NCBI RefSeq assembly: GCF_001485575.1
Contig: NZ_BCNB01000006.1
Coordinates: 558,001-622,000 of the forward strand
DNA from: Haloarcula sp. CBA1127
GTDB taxonomy: Archaea > Halobacteriota > Halobacteria > Halobacteriales > Haloarculaceae
Length of the DNA stretch: 64,000 bases
Direction of reading: 5' to 3'
Under the pieces are notes generated by a model that worked only from the letters and a program-made list of their open reading frames with translations, was not told where the DNA came from and ran no database searches. The translations under genes and the position numbers were made by a program. Of the stretch, positions 9,045 to 17,705 are shown in pieces (position 1 is the first letter of the stretch; the number at the start of each line of letters is the position of its first letter).

Positions 9045-9775
9045 GGGTCGTTCTCTGCGAGCCACCACGGAATCGGGACGCGCTCAATATCGGTCGTGAC
9101 TGTCACTGTCGTGTCGATATCCGGCCGGTCCGGTCGTCGTTCGGTGTGTTCGACGTATCTGATTACCCCCTGCCGGTCGACGTACAGCCGCGACCGTCCG
9201 ATTTCGGACCCGTTCTCGGTGGTCGGTGTCTCAACTGTGTTCGTCATGGCAAGAACAGCGACAGGCCGTCCGTTCCACCGGACGGAGTCCACCTGCCGAT
9301 ACGCAGTATCCGACAGGAGCTGTCGGAGCAGGTCAGTCCCGGCCGGTGAGGCGAGCAGCGACGTGTTCGATGTCGCGGGCGTGGCGGCGTACGGCGTGTC
9401 GGGGTCATCGCGAACGTTGGTGTACACCGTCCCGTTGGCGAGAACCACGTCGTCGGATATCGGTCCGAACCGCCGCCGGACGCGCCGAATCTCCCGCTCC
9501 CGGTCAATCCAGACATCGAGCGTGTTCTGTGGCCCCGCCTGTTCGACATGGCGGTGGAAGCTCCGGGTCGCCAACGCCTGTTCATGACGGTCCAGTAGTC
9601 GAGCCACGTCGACCGTTCCGTCACTGGTTGGGACCGCCACCGTCGCCTCCGGCGTGTTAGTGGGGACGGGCACTGGCGTCACCGGGTCGCTGTCGTCCGC
9701 CGTTGGGCCAGCCGGAAAGACGCCGGAACAGCCCGCGAGAAGCGTGATACCGACGGCGAGCGTGACGCGCCACAT
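9023..9775 (-). CDS. Secreted lipoprotein, haloarchaeal family
   Basis: A 250-aa protein with an N-terminal signal peptide ending in a lipobox (TLLAGCSG, lipidated Cys about residue 16) and a Thr/Pro-rich linker (PVTPVPVPTNTPEATV). The rest is a beta-rich domain with repeated DVWID, RSRLYVDRQG and TTVTVTTDIERV-like strands, resembling the haloarchaeal lipoproteins that are relatives of LolA/LppX-type folds. The ATG at 9775 begins directly before the signal peptide. It overlaps the convergent CDF gene by 22 bp. Function unknown; cell surface location inferred. Confidence 0.75.
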   Translation of the reverse strand: MWRVTLAVGITLLAGCSGVFPAGPTADDSDPVTPVPVPTNTPEATVAVPTSDGTVDVARLLDRHEQALATRSFHRHVEQAGPQNTLDVWIDREREIRRVRRRFGPISDDVVLANGTVYTNVRDDPDTPYAATPATSNTSLLASPAGTDLLRQLLSDTAYRQVDSVRWNGRPVAVLAMTNTVETPTTENGSEIGRSRLYVDRQGVIRYVEHTERRPDRPDIDTTVTVTTDIERVPIPWWLAENDPYSSGSM

Positions 9776-9851
9776 ATGGTTCTGGAAGGGCGCTCGTGGC
9801 AAGTAGCTGTGGGGGCGAACCCTTTTGCCGGTGAACGGCCAATCGGGGCAC

Positions 9852-12029
9852 GTGGCAACGACGGACGACGGCTACATGCGGTTTTTCCCCTTCGAGGAGC
9901 CGTACGACCATCAGCAGGAGGCGATGGGAACGATATACGACGCGCTCGATGAGGGCCGTGACGTGCTGTTCGAAGGGGCCTGCGGGACCGGAAAGACGCT
10001 CGCGTCGCTGGTCCCCGCGCTAGAACACGCCCGCGAGACGGGCAAGACCGTCGTCATCACGACGAACGTCCATCAGCAGATGCGCCAGTTCGTCGAGGAC
10101 GCCAGAGCGATTACCGATCAGGAACGCCTGCGAGCGGTCGTCTTCCGGGGGAAAGGGTCGATGTGTCACATCGACGTAGACTACGAGGAGTGTCAGGCGC
10201 TCCGGGACACGACCCGTGATCTGGTCGAGGTCGAAAGCGACATCGCCGAACTCGAACAGCGCGAGGGGGAACTCCTTTCTGATGGCCAGGCTGGCAGCAG
10301 CGAGGCAATGGAGGCCCGCAACGCCGTTGTCGAGGAACTCCGGGACCTGCAGGACGAGCGCGAGGATATCGAAACCGAGCGCTCGACCTGTGACCACTAC
10401 TACCGAAACCTCACCGTCGACACCAGCGAGTTCTATTCCTGGCTGTTCGACGACGTTCGGACGCCCGACGACGTGTACGAGTACGCCCACCAGCAAGGGC
10501 TGTGTGGCTACGAACTACTGAAGGAAGGAATGGACGGCGTCGACCTCGTCGTCTGTAACTACCACCACTTGCTGGACCCGACCATCCGCGAACAGTTCTT
10601 CCACTGGATTGGGCGCGACCCCGAAGACATCATCGCCGTCTTCGACGAGGCCCACAACGTCGAGTCGGCCGCCCGCGACCACGCCCGGCGGACGCTTACC
10701 GAGAACACGCTCGACCAAGCGCTGGACGAGCTCGACAACGAGGAGGACGCCCGGACCGACGCCGCAGCGAACGTCATCGAGACGTTCCGGGACGCACTCG
10801 TCGAGGCCTACGAGGATTCCTTCGGGTTCGGCGGCCGCGAGGCCGTCGACGACCACTGGGACGACATCACCATCGCTAACGACGACCGGAAAGACGACCT
10901 GACACTCGCCTTCCTGCAGGGCTACACCGGTCCCGGCTTCCACGAGGAGCTAGACCACGCGCTGGCCCTCGGCCGGGACCTCGACGCCCGCTATCAAGAG
11001 GCGTTCAAAGAGGGCGACCTGGACACCAGAAAGGAGTGTCAGACCCTGCAGGCCGCCGGTTTCATTTCCGACTGGCTCGACGAATCAGACGACACCGGCC
11101 AGTACCCCGTCGTCAGCGTCCGCCGCGACGAATCGACCGACGATGTGTATGGCCGCGCGGAGCTGTACACCTGCATCCCCGAAGAGGTCACTCGCGACCT
11201 GTTTTCTGACCTCCATGCCGCTGTGTTGATGAGCGCCACGCTCCGTCCCTTCGACGTGACCGAGAACGTCGTCGGGGTCGAGGACCCGGTGACGATGGCC
11301 TACGGGGCACAGTTCCCCGAGGCGCGCCGCCGGACCTACGCCGTCGACGGCCCGGCGCTGTTTTCCAGCGAACGGGACAACCCACAGACCCAGCAACGCA
11401 TCGCACGCACGCTCGAAGACATCGTCCGCTTCACGCCCGGGAACACGCTCGTGTTCTGTCCGTCCTACAGCGAGGCCGAGCGCTATCATGACATGACCGC
11501 TGTGAGCGCGACCCGATATCTTGACAAGCCGGGTACGCAAGCTCGTGACCTCCGAGAGGCCTTTACCGACGGCGACGACGGCGTTCTCTACACCTCGCTG
11601 TGGGGGACACTGGGCGAGGGCGTGAGCTACGACGGCGACGATGCCCGAACCGTCGTGGTTGTCGGCGTCCCGTACCCGCACCTCGACGACCGGATGGACG
11701 CCGTACAGGACGCCTACGACGTGGCCTTCGGCGATGACGAGGACGATGCGGGCTGGCGCTACGCCGTCGAGATTCCGACAATTCGCAAGACAAGGCAGGC
11801 CCTCGGGCGTGTGGTCCGTTCGCCGGACGACTTCGGCGCACGTATCCTGCTTGACAAGCGCTACACTGAAGCCGCCGAGATGGAGATGCACGACTACGCC
11901 GTCCGTGGGACCTTTCCACCAGAGGAACGCCGCGAGATGGTCGATATCGGCCCCGAGAAGCTCAAGTTCGCGATGCTGAATTTCTATCAGGACATGGACG
12001 CCTACGACGGCCCGCCACCGAAGCCCTGA
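9852..12029 (+). CDS. Rad3/XPD-type 5'-3' DNA helicase (DinG family)
   Basis: About 725 aa. SF2 motifs are clear: EGACGTGKT (Walker A), FDEAHNVES (DEAH), VCNYHHLLDP, LMSATLRPF, and RQALGRVVRSPDDFG (motif VI). Four cysteines between motifs I and II (SMCHID, EECQ, STCDH, GLCGYE) match the 4Fe-4S domain of XPD. Probable role in nucleotide excision repair or fork repair. The GTG at 9852 is chosen because a T-rich box lies about 25 nt upstream; an ATG at 9876 is a possible alternative, and the TTG at 9825 is unlikely. Confidence 0.88.
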   Translation: MATTDDGYMRFFPFEEPYDHQQEAMGTIYDALDEGRDVLFEGACGTGKTLASLVPALEHARETGKTVVITTNVHQQMRQFVEDARAITDQERLRAVVFRGKGSMCHIDVDYEECQALRDTTRDLVEVESDIAELEQREGELLSDGQAGSSEAMEARNAVVEELRDLQDEREDIETERSTCDHYYRNLTVDTSEFYSWLFDDVRTPDDVYEYAHQQGLCGYELLKEGMDGVDLVVCNYHHLLDPTIREQFFHWIGRDPEDIIAVFDEAHNVESAARDHARRTLTENTLDQALDELDNEEDARTDAAANVIETFRDALVEAYEDSFGFGGREAVDDHWDDITIANDDRKDDLTLAFLQGYTGPGFHEELDHALALGRDLDARYQEAFKEGDLDTRKECQTLQAAGFISDWLDESDDTGQYPVVSVRRDESTDDVYGRAELYTCIPEEVTRDLFSDLHAAVLMSATLRPFDVTENVVGVEDPVTMAYGAQFPEARRRTYAVDGPALFSSERDNPQTQQRIARTLEDIVRFTPGNTLVFCPSYSEAERYHDMTAVSATRYLDKPGTQARDLREAFTDGDDGVLYTSLWGTLGEGVSYDGDDARTVVVVGVPYPHLDDRMDAVQDAYDVAFGDDEDDAGWRYAVEIPTIRKTRQALGRVVRSPDDFGARILLDKRYTEAAEMEMHDYAVRGTFPPEERREMVDIGPEKLKFAMLNFYQDMDAYDGPPPKP

Positions 12030-12087
12030 GACGGGTCGGAACGACTGTTACAGTCCGGTTCTAACACTCGGTTACGACCACGAGCCG

Positions 12088-12567
12088 CTAGAGGTCCGGT
12101 TCAAGTTCGGTGCCACAGTCAGGACAGACCAGCAGGAAGCCCTTGTCAGCCGGTTCCAGCGCGAGGACATCGCTATCACACTCTGGACAGGGCTGTGCGA
12201 CGCGGCCCTCGGTCGAGTCCCTAGGCGCACCGAGTGCCAGCGCGACCACCCGGTCGTCGCTTTCGTTCCGACCCTGCTGATACTCTCCGGGCGCGAACCG
12301 GACGACTTCGTCGGGCCCGACGGTGACCATCTCACTCTCACCCGCGGGGTCAGTCCGGTGTTCGAAGGTGGCGGTGCCCTCAACGACGTAGAACACCTCT
12401 TCCTGGTCAAGATGTGCGTGTAATCCGCCCGAGAAGGCCTCGCCAGGGTCCAGAACATACCGGTTGATTGCGACGTCCGTCGTTCCCAGCGGGTCCGCAA
12501 GCCCACGCCGGTCAACGTCGCCACCCATCGCCTGTGGTTCGATTTCGTCGACGGAGACGTGCTCCAT
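12088..12567 (-). CDS. Cupin protein with C-terminal zinc ribbon
   Basis: A 159-aa protein from the ATG at 12567 (MEHVSVDEIE). The cupin barrel shows the metal motif GGLHAHLDQEEVFYVVEGT (HxH-x4-E) and FAPGEYQQG in the second motif. A zinc ribbon follows at the C-terminus (CPECDSD, then CPDCGTELE). The combination is common in haloarchaea; the ligand or reaction is unknown. The start is set by the match to the cupin fold; the longer open frame runs into serB antisense. Divergent from serB, 94 bp between starts. Confidence 0.82.
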   Translation of the reverse strand: MEHVSVDEIEPQAMGGDVDRRGLADPLGTTDVAINRYVLDPGEAFSGGLHAHLDQEEVFYVVEGTATFEHRTDPAGESEMVTVGPDEVVRFAPGEYQQGRNESDDRVVALALGAPRDSTEGRVAQPCPECDSDVLALEPADKGFLLVCPDCGTELEPDL

Positions 12568-12661
12568 ACGGGGACAGTAGCAGGGAATACACAAAAATAA
12601 ACCCCAGTTGGTCGGCTGGAAACCGGATGTTTTGAAACCCTCCACACGAAACTCGCGGACA

Positions 12662-13294
12662 ATGCTAGTCGCCTTCGACTTCGACGGGACGCTCTCCGAC
12701 TCGGAGATGACGGTCCTGCTCGGGAGCCAGAACGGGACGGCCGAGGACATGGCCGACATCACCGAGCGCGCGATGAACAACGAAATCGAGTACGCCGAGA
12801 GCCTCCGCCAGCGGTGTGCGCTGCTGGAGGACCTCCCGGACGAGCAGGCTCAGGCGGCCTTCGACGAGGTCGCCCTGCGGCCCGGCGCGGCGGAAGTCAT
12901 CGAAGCCCTGCGGAACGCCGGCGTCTACGTTGCGATTCTCACCGGCGGGTTCGAGCGCGGCGTCGAAGCTGCACTCGAAACGGAGGGGGTCGAGGTCGAC
13001 GCTATCGTCGCAAACCGACTGCCAGTTGAGGCGGACAAACTGACCGGCGAGGTCCGCGGGCCGCTCATCTCCGGCACGAAAGACGACGCGATGGAGGTCG
13101 TGACCGCCGTTACTGGAGAAGACCGCGACACGACTGTCGCCGTCGGCGACGGGGCCAATGACCTGCCGATGCTCGAAGTCGCAAATCTGGCTATCGGCTT
13201 CGACCCGAAACCAGCCGTCGCACCGTCGTGTGACACGTCGGTCGAGACAATGGACGAACTGTACGACCTGCTGGAAGCCGAGGCAATCCTGTAG
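12662..13294 (+). CDS. serB: Phosphoserine phosphatase
   Basis: A 210-aa HAD-family hydrolase catalysing the last step of serine synthesis. The start at 12662 puts the nucleophile motif directly at the N-terminus (FDFDGTLSDSEM, DxDGT). Motif II is ILTGGF, the lysine is in SGTKDDAM, and motif III is VGDGANDLPML. These, with the helical cap between motifs I and II, fit SerB. The first pathway enzyme, SerA, is at 31303 in the same window but not in one operon. Upstream 12647-12656 has a CCACACGAAAC match to part of an ORB, without the G-run. Confidence 0.88.
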   Translation: MLVAFDFDGTLSDSEMTVLLGSQNGTAEDMADITERAMNNEIEYAESLRQRCALLEDLPDEQAQAAFDEVALRPGAAEVIEALRNAGVYVAILTGGFERGVEAALETEGVEVDAIVANRLPVEADKLTGEVRGPLISGTKDDAMEVVTAVTGEDRDTTVAVGDGANDLPMLEVANLAIGFDPKPAVAPSCDTSVETMDELYDLLEAEAIL

Positions 13295-13577
13295 CGACGC
13301 CTTCGTTTTCGCACATAGAAATCGCTACCAAGTGTTCTCGTCGTTATACGGCGGTTGAAAGGTTGAACGAGGGAGTGGCACGCTCCCCACGGATGCGAGC
13401 AGTCGTTGTCGGACCAATGACAGAGTATGGTTGAGCGTGAACCGACGCGTGCTCGCTATCGGCGACGGTTCATTGAATACATTATTCTCTCCCGTAATAA
13501 GCCTAATGAACAGGTGAATTATTGCAGAACATCGGGACGGTCGTCCAGAAATGTTCCGAAAAGTACTGTATCTTTGG

Positions 13578-14873
13578 TTAGTTGGTTGCCTGGCCGATTG
13601 CCTGATCGAGGTCGGCTTTGATGTCCTCAACGGACTCGGTGCCGACGGAGAGACGGACCATGTCGTCGGTGACGCCGGCGGCAGCCTTTTCCTCGTCAGT
13701 GAGTTGCTGGTGGGTGGTCGAGGCCGGGTGGATGATAAGCGTCTTCGCGTCGCCGACGTTTGCCAGCAGAGAGGCGATTTCCGTCGATTCGACGGTCGTT
13801 CGGGCAGCATCGTAGCCCGCGTCGAGGCCGAACGTTATCATGCCGCCGTAGCCGCCGTCGAGGTACTTGCTGGCGGTGTCGTGCGTTTCGTGGTCTTCGA
13901 GGCCAGGGTAGGTGACCCACGAGACCTCGGGGTGGTCCGCGAGGAACTCGGCGACGCCCATCGCGTTGTCGCAGTGGCGGTCCATCCGTGCGGGCAGCGT
14001 CTCTAGGCCCTGCATCGTCTGCCACGCGTCGAAGGGAGACTGCTGGCAACCCAGATCGCGGAGACCACGGGCGATGGCAGCATAGGTGAAGGCTGCGTCC
14101 TCGAATCGCTCCCGGAAGTTGACGCCGTGGTAGGCTGGGTTGTCGCCGGCGATTTCGGGGTACTTGTCGGCGTGTTCCTCCCACGGGAAGGAACCCCCGT
14201 CGACGAGAACGCCGCCGACGGTGGTGCCGTGGCCGTGAATCCACTTCGTCGTGGAGTTCCAGACGAGGTCGGCCCCGTGTTCGATTGGGTTGCAGAGGTA
14301 CGGTGTTGCGAACGTGTTGTCGACGAAGAAGGGGACGCCGTGGTCGTGGGCGATCTCGGCGAGGCGCTCGAAGTCGGGCGTCACGAGCGACGGATTGCCG
14401 ATGGTCTCACAGTGGACATAGGCCGTGTTTTCGTCGATGGCCTCAGCGTAGGCGTCGTAGTCGAGCGTGTCGACAAAGCGCGTCTCGACACCGTTGCGCG
14501 GCGCAGTGTGGGTGTAGTAGGTGTAGGTGCCGCCGTACAGTGACGACGCCGTGACGACGTTGTCGCCGACATCTGCGAGCAGGAAGGTTGCGAGGTTCAG
14601 CGACGCCATCCCGGAGGCCGTGGCGACCGCGCCGACGCCGCCCTCCAGCGCCGCCAGCCGCTCCTGCAGCATCCCAACGGTGGGGTTCATCAGCCGCGAA
14701 TAGATGTGACCCGGCTTCTCCAATGCAAACTGCTTGGCCGCGTCTTCGGCGTCCTCGAACACGTATGAGGTGGTCTGGTACAGCGGCGGCGCACGCGAGC
14801 GGGCCTCGGCGTCCGGCTCCTGCCCGACGTGCAGCGCGTCGGTTTCGAATCCGTGGTCTTGGTCGTCACTCAT
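13578..14873 (-). CDS. metY: O-acetylhomoserine aminocarboxypropyltransferase (sulfhydrylase)
   Basis: A 431-aa PLP enzyme of the Cys/Met metabolism family that makes homocysteine from O-acetylhomoserine and sulfide. Visible motifs: TSYVFEDAEDA, SRLMNPTVGMLQERLAALEGG, the PLP lysine in NSTTKWIHGHGTT, and the C-terminal HPASTTHQQL with VRLSVGTESVEDI. Length and HPASTTHQ favour MetY over cystathionine gamma-synthase, though substrate choice cannot be proved here. Start is the ATG at 14873 with no alternative nearby. No metX lies beside it. The 283 bp between serB and this stop hold no convincing gene. Confidence 0.88.
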   Translation of the reverse strand: MSDDQDHGFETDALHVGQEPDAEARSRAPPLYQTTSYVFEDAEDAAKQFALEKPGHIYSRLMNPTVGMLQERLAALEGGVGAVATASGMASLNLATFLLADVGDNVVTASSLYGGTYTYYTHTAPRNGVETRFVDTLDYDAYAEAIDENTAYVHCETIGNPSLVTPDFERLAEIAHDHGVPFFVDNTFATPYLCNPIEHGADLVWNSTTKWIHGHGTTVGGVLVDGGSFPWEEHADKYPEIAGDNPAYHGVNFRERFEDAAFTYAAIARGLRDLGCQQSPFDAWQTMQGLETLPARMDRHCDNAMGVAEFLADHPEVSWVTYPGLEDHETHDTASKYLDGGYGGMITFGLDAGYDAARTTVESTEIASLLANVGDAKTLIIHPASTTHQQLTDEEKAAAGVTDDMVRLSVGTESVEDIKADLDQAIGQATN

Positions 14874-15036
14874 ACTCTTTCGTTTTACCGGACGGGTCTT
14901 AATTGCGCCTCAATCGGTGAGGCCCGCCACTGCTACGAGATACCGGTGATTCTTCGCGCCGTTTGCAAACAGATTTGGGTACAGTAGACCGAATAGAGCC
15001 GTTATCGTGCTTATACATAAACAGGTTGACGGCTTC

Positions 15037-15190
15037 TGGCCGGGAACGAGTGGTGCGACGGCTGTCGCACCCGGAGCGACCCGGGGAAGGGCAGGCTTGC
15101 ATTAGTGAGCTTCTGACATAGCTGACGAGCATACCGCGCGCCGACGGGGCGCGGTTTCTCCGGAATCGCAGAGCGATTCCGGCCTTTTTC
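15037..15190 (+). ncRNA. Candidate structured small RNA
   Basis: No protein gene is convincing between metY and polB (14874-15266). A good TATA sequence (CTTATACATAAA, 15010-15021) is followed after about 25 nt by three adjacent hairpins: around 15030-15043, a perfect 8-bp stem GGTGCGAC/GTCGCACC (15052-15059 with 15064-15071), and CCCGG/CCGGG just after. It would end at the perfect palindrome 15160-15182 and its CCTTTTT run. It does not match tRNA, SRP RNA or RNase P RNA as I know them. Candidate only. Confidence 0.28.
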
Positions 15191-15266
15191 GCCCACGTTT
15201 TTCGAGGAGCCGTCCCACAGCGCGCTCGTAGAGCGCGCGAGGAACGGCGACACTGAAAAAGGTGGT
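15160..15266. terminator. Palindromic 3'-end module / likely terminator of polB
   Basis: Directly after the polB stop on the minus strand come CCACCTTTTTC, a palindrome GCGCGCTC/GAGCGCGC with a 3-nt loop (15220-15238), CTTTTTCGCCCACGTTTTT on the plus strand (15184-15202), and a second palindrome CCGGAATCGC/GCGATTCCGG with a 3-nt loop (15160-15182). T-runs in both directions would allow termination from both sides. The same hairpin, T-run, hairpin layout recurs after argF. Confidence 0.55.
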
Positions 15267-16835
15267 TTAGCTGAACTTCCGGACCGTCATATCCAGCGTA
15301 TCAAGGTCCAAAATCGGCGCGAAACCGGCGTCAGGGTCGATGTTGACACTTTTCTGGAATTCAGTCTGGGCCTGCCAGCAGCCGGAGTTCAGGGCAACGA
15401 CGTTGTGATACTCGCCCCAGCCGAGTTTGTGGACGTGGCCGGTGTGGAACACGTCGGGCACCTCTTCCATGACCAGATAATCGCGGTCCTCGGGAGCGAG
15501 TCGGGTGTGGCCGCCGTACTGCGGCGCAACGTGGCGCTTCTTCAAGAGCTGGTACATCGCCTTGTGTGGCTCCTCGTAGCTGGCCTCCTCTTCCGGGAGT
15601 TCGGCGATGACTTCGTCGAGCGAGACGCCGTGGTACATCAGCACCGTGACGCCCTCAACAGTGACCAGCGAGGGGTTTGAATGGACCTGGGCGTCGTGGG
15701 CACTCATGATATCCCGGAGTTCCTCGTCGAAGCCGGGCTGGGGTTCGGCCAGCCGAACGGCGTCGTGGTTGCCCGGGATCATCCGGATTTCCATGTCAGC
15801 CGGGACTTCCTTGAGGTACTCCGAGAACGCGCGGTACTGGTCGTAGATATCGATGATGTCCAGTTCCTTGTCCTGCTCGGGATAGATGCCGACACCTTCG
15901 ACCATGTCGCCGGCGATGAGCAGGTATTCGACGTGCTCGGCCTCCGGCGTGTGGAGCCAGTCGGTGAAGCGGTGCCAGGCGTCCTCCATGAACTCCTGAC
16001 TGCCGACGTGGACATCGGAGATGAGCGCCGCCTGAACGTGGCGGTCGGCGGTCGAGGGGCTGTGCGTTCGGGGCACGTCCGGGAAGTACAGCGAGTCGAC
16101 GAACAGGATGCCAGCGTCGTCGGCCAGCGTCCCCTCGACGGCGATAACCTCGTCCATGAGCAACTGCTGGACGAGGTCGGCGATAGGGCGGTCTTTCATG
16201 ACCAGGCAGGGGAATGTCCCGTTCGTGTCTTCCAGTTCGACCAGCCAATGACCGCTGGCGGTCGAGCGGATGTCAGAGACCATGCCGATCAGCGCCGCGT
16301 CGCTGCCACCGCCCATGTTCTCGATGGCGTCGGTCGGTCGGTGGTTCACTCTGCCGCGCAGTTTGCCCGCCAGTTTCTCGTAGCGGTCCCGGAACACCGC
16401 GACGAAGTCCGAGTATTCGCCGGTCCCAGTTGACTGGCCGGTCATGTCGTTCGCAACGTCGATAGCTCGAAGGGATGTGTCCACGTCCCGTGACCCCCCC
16501 GTTTCAGGTGGAACTGGGGCACCCGGTTCGGTCGACGTGGTTTCGTCATTTCCAGTTGAAACGGAGGGGTGTGACTGGGCCGGAGCGCCGGTCATTTCAT
16601 TTCCGTGGTCTGGCTCGGTATTCGACGTTCCGTCGCCGCTTTCTATCGCTTCAACCACAGATTCGACATGGTCGGTCGTCAGCTTCAGTGCTTCATCGGG
16701 GAGCGTTTCGAGTGCGCGTTCCAGCGTCGCCGACGGATCTCGGGTGTCGGCGATCCGAGTCACTGCCTCGCGTTCCGCGTTATAGCCGCGGCTCGCGAGT
16801 TCGCTGACGATGCGTGCCGGCGTCTCCAGAGGCAC
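15267..16835 (-). CDS. polB: DNA polymerase D small subunit (DP1, phosphoesterase subunit)
   Basis: About 522 aa; the 3'-5' exonuclease subunit of the archaeal replicative polymerase PolD. An N-terminal helical domain and an acidic Ser/Thr/Pro linker (about residues 70-150) precede an OB fold and the calcineurin-like domain, with active-site motifs ALISDVHVGS, LIAGDMVEG, PGNHDAVR, MYHGVS and FHTGHVHKLG all intact. GTG codons at 16844 and 16835 are both possible; VPLETPARIV from 16835 looks like the family start. Its partner DP2 is at 46461. The linker codons contain two ORB-like motifs. Confidence 0.92.
   Translation of the reverse strand: MPLETPARIVSELASRGYNAEREAVTRIADTRDPSATLERALETLPDEALKLTTDHVESVVEAIESGDGTSNTEPDHGNEMTGAPAQSHPSVSTGNDETTSTEPGAPVPPETGGSRDVDTSLRAIDVANDMTGQSTGTGEYSDFVAVFRDRYEKLAGKLRGRVNHRPTDAIENMGGGSDAALIGMVSDIRSTASGHWLVELEDTNGTFPCLVMKDRPIADLVQQLLMDEVIAVEGTLADDAGILFVDSLYFPDVPRTHSPSTADRHVQAALISDVHVGSQEFMEDAWHRFTDWLHTPEAEHVEYLLIAGDMVEGVGIYPEQDKELDIIDIYDQYRAFSEYLKEVPADMEIRMIPGNHDAVRLAEPQPGFDEELRDIMSAHDAQVHSNPSLVTVEGVTVLMYHGVSLDEVIAELPEEEASYEEPHKAMYQLLKKRHVAPQYGGHTRLAPEDRDYLVMEEVPDVFHTGHVHKLGWGEYHNVVALNSGCWQAQTEFQKSVNIDPDAGFAPILDLDTLDMTVRKFS
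16494..16571. repeat. Inverted pair of ORB-like motifs inside polB
   Basis: First motif: a run of seven C (16494-16500) then GTTTCAGGTGGAAC (16501-16514), whose reverse complement GTTCCACCTGAAAC equals the 14-bp core of the right origin ORB at 20741. Second motif: TTTCCAGTTGAAAC (16549-16562) then GGAGGGGTG. Orientation is inverted with G-runs outward, as at the origin. They lie in the disordered-linker codons. ORB function is not shown. Confidence 0.5.
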
Positions 16836-16923
16836 GTTCCACACTCCGTGTCTGTGGGCAAAAGGATAGCGGACCGACAGCCGTCACAAGATTGATACCC
16901 CGCTGTCGGCAATCCGAGATAGG

Positions 16924-17634
16924 ATGGGCCGGGACGGATCGACCAGCAGCACGCCTTCAGGCGGGACAGACGAGTCTGTGGACGCCAGCCCTACGTTTCG
17001 TTTCGGCCTGTACGTCCGTGACATCGGGACGAGTGTCGGAGCGGTCCTGCTTGTGGGCGGGTTCCTGTTCGCTGTCAGTGGGGTGTGGCCGCCGCTCGTC
17101 GCCATCGAAAGCGGGAGCATGGAGCCACACATCGACACCGGCGATATGGTGTTTGTCATGGACGCAGAACGCTTCTCGGGGCAAGAGGCCCGTCACGGCG
17201 TTGTAACGGCAGCGGCCGGGACAGAGACCGGATATCAGACCTTTCAACAGCCCGGTGACGTCATCGTCTTCGAGCCCAACGGTAACGAGCAACGAACGCC
17301 GATCATCCACCGGTCAATGCTGTGGGTCAGTGCCGGCGAGAACTGGTACGACCGCGCGAACCGGGAGTACATCGGGAGCGCGGACAGTTGCGACGAGCTT
17401 CGGAACTGTCCAGCGCCGCATGCTGGGTTTATCACGAAGGGTGACAACAAAGTAACCAACAGTAGATACGATCAGGTCACCGGGGCGAGTACTGTTGTCC
17501 GCCCGGAGTGGGTCATTGGAACCGGGACCTTCCGAATCCCACGTCTTGGGTACGTTCGGGTCCAGCCGTCCCAGCTATGGCACACGTCGGTGTCGATACC
17601 GGTCGGAGGAGCTTCAGCACCGACGGCAGCCTGA
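16924..17634 (+). CDS. Signal peptidase I, Sec11-like (first of a tandem pair)
   Basis: A 236-aa S26B-family serine protease that cleaves Sec and Tat signal peptides outside the membrane. One TM segment (about residues 36-58, SVGAVLLVGGFLFAVSGVW) precedes the catalytic serine in ESGSMEPHI. The general base is histidine (PIIHRSM), as in archaeal and ER Sec11 rather than the Ser-Lys bacterial type, and an aspartate follows in TKGDNK. A second TM anchor is not obvious at the C-terminus. Start at the ATG at 16924, 88 bp from the divergent polB start. Confidence 0.88.
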   Translation: MGRDGSTSSTPSGGTDESVDASPTFRFGLYVRDIGTSVGAVLLVGGFLFAVSGVWPPLVAIESGSMEPHIDTGDMVFVMDAERFSGQEARHGVVTAAAGTETGYQTFQQPGDVIVFEPNGNEQRTPIIHRSMLWVSAGENWYDRANREYIGSADSCDELRNCPAPHAGFITKGDNKVTNSRYDQVTGASTVVRPEWVIGTGTFRIPRLGYVRVQPSQLWHTSVSIPVGGASAPTAA

Positions 17635-17705
17635 GTAAATCGGAAGATAGCGTTCTGTCCAACAACAGAAAGTTGATTGGCCGCCTCCGAGTATTCGTGG
17701 TACGA

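Noticed and set aside
12643-12660. ORB half-site upstream of serB
   Set aside because: CTCCACACGAAAC matches the orc1-leader ORB but there is no G-run; kept only as a note under serB.
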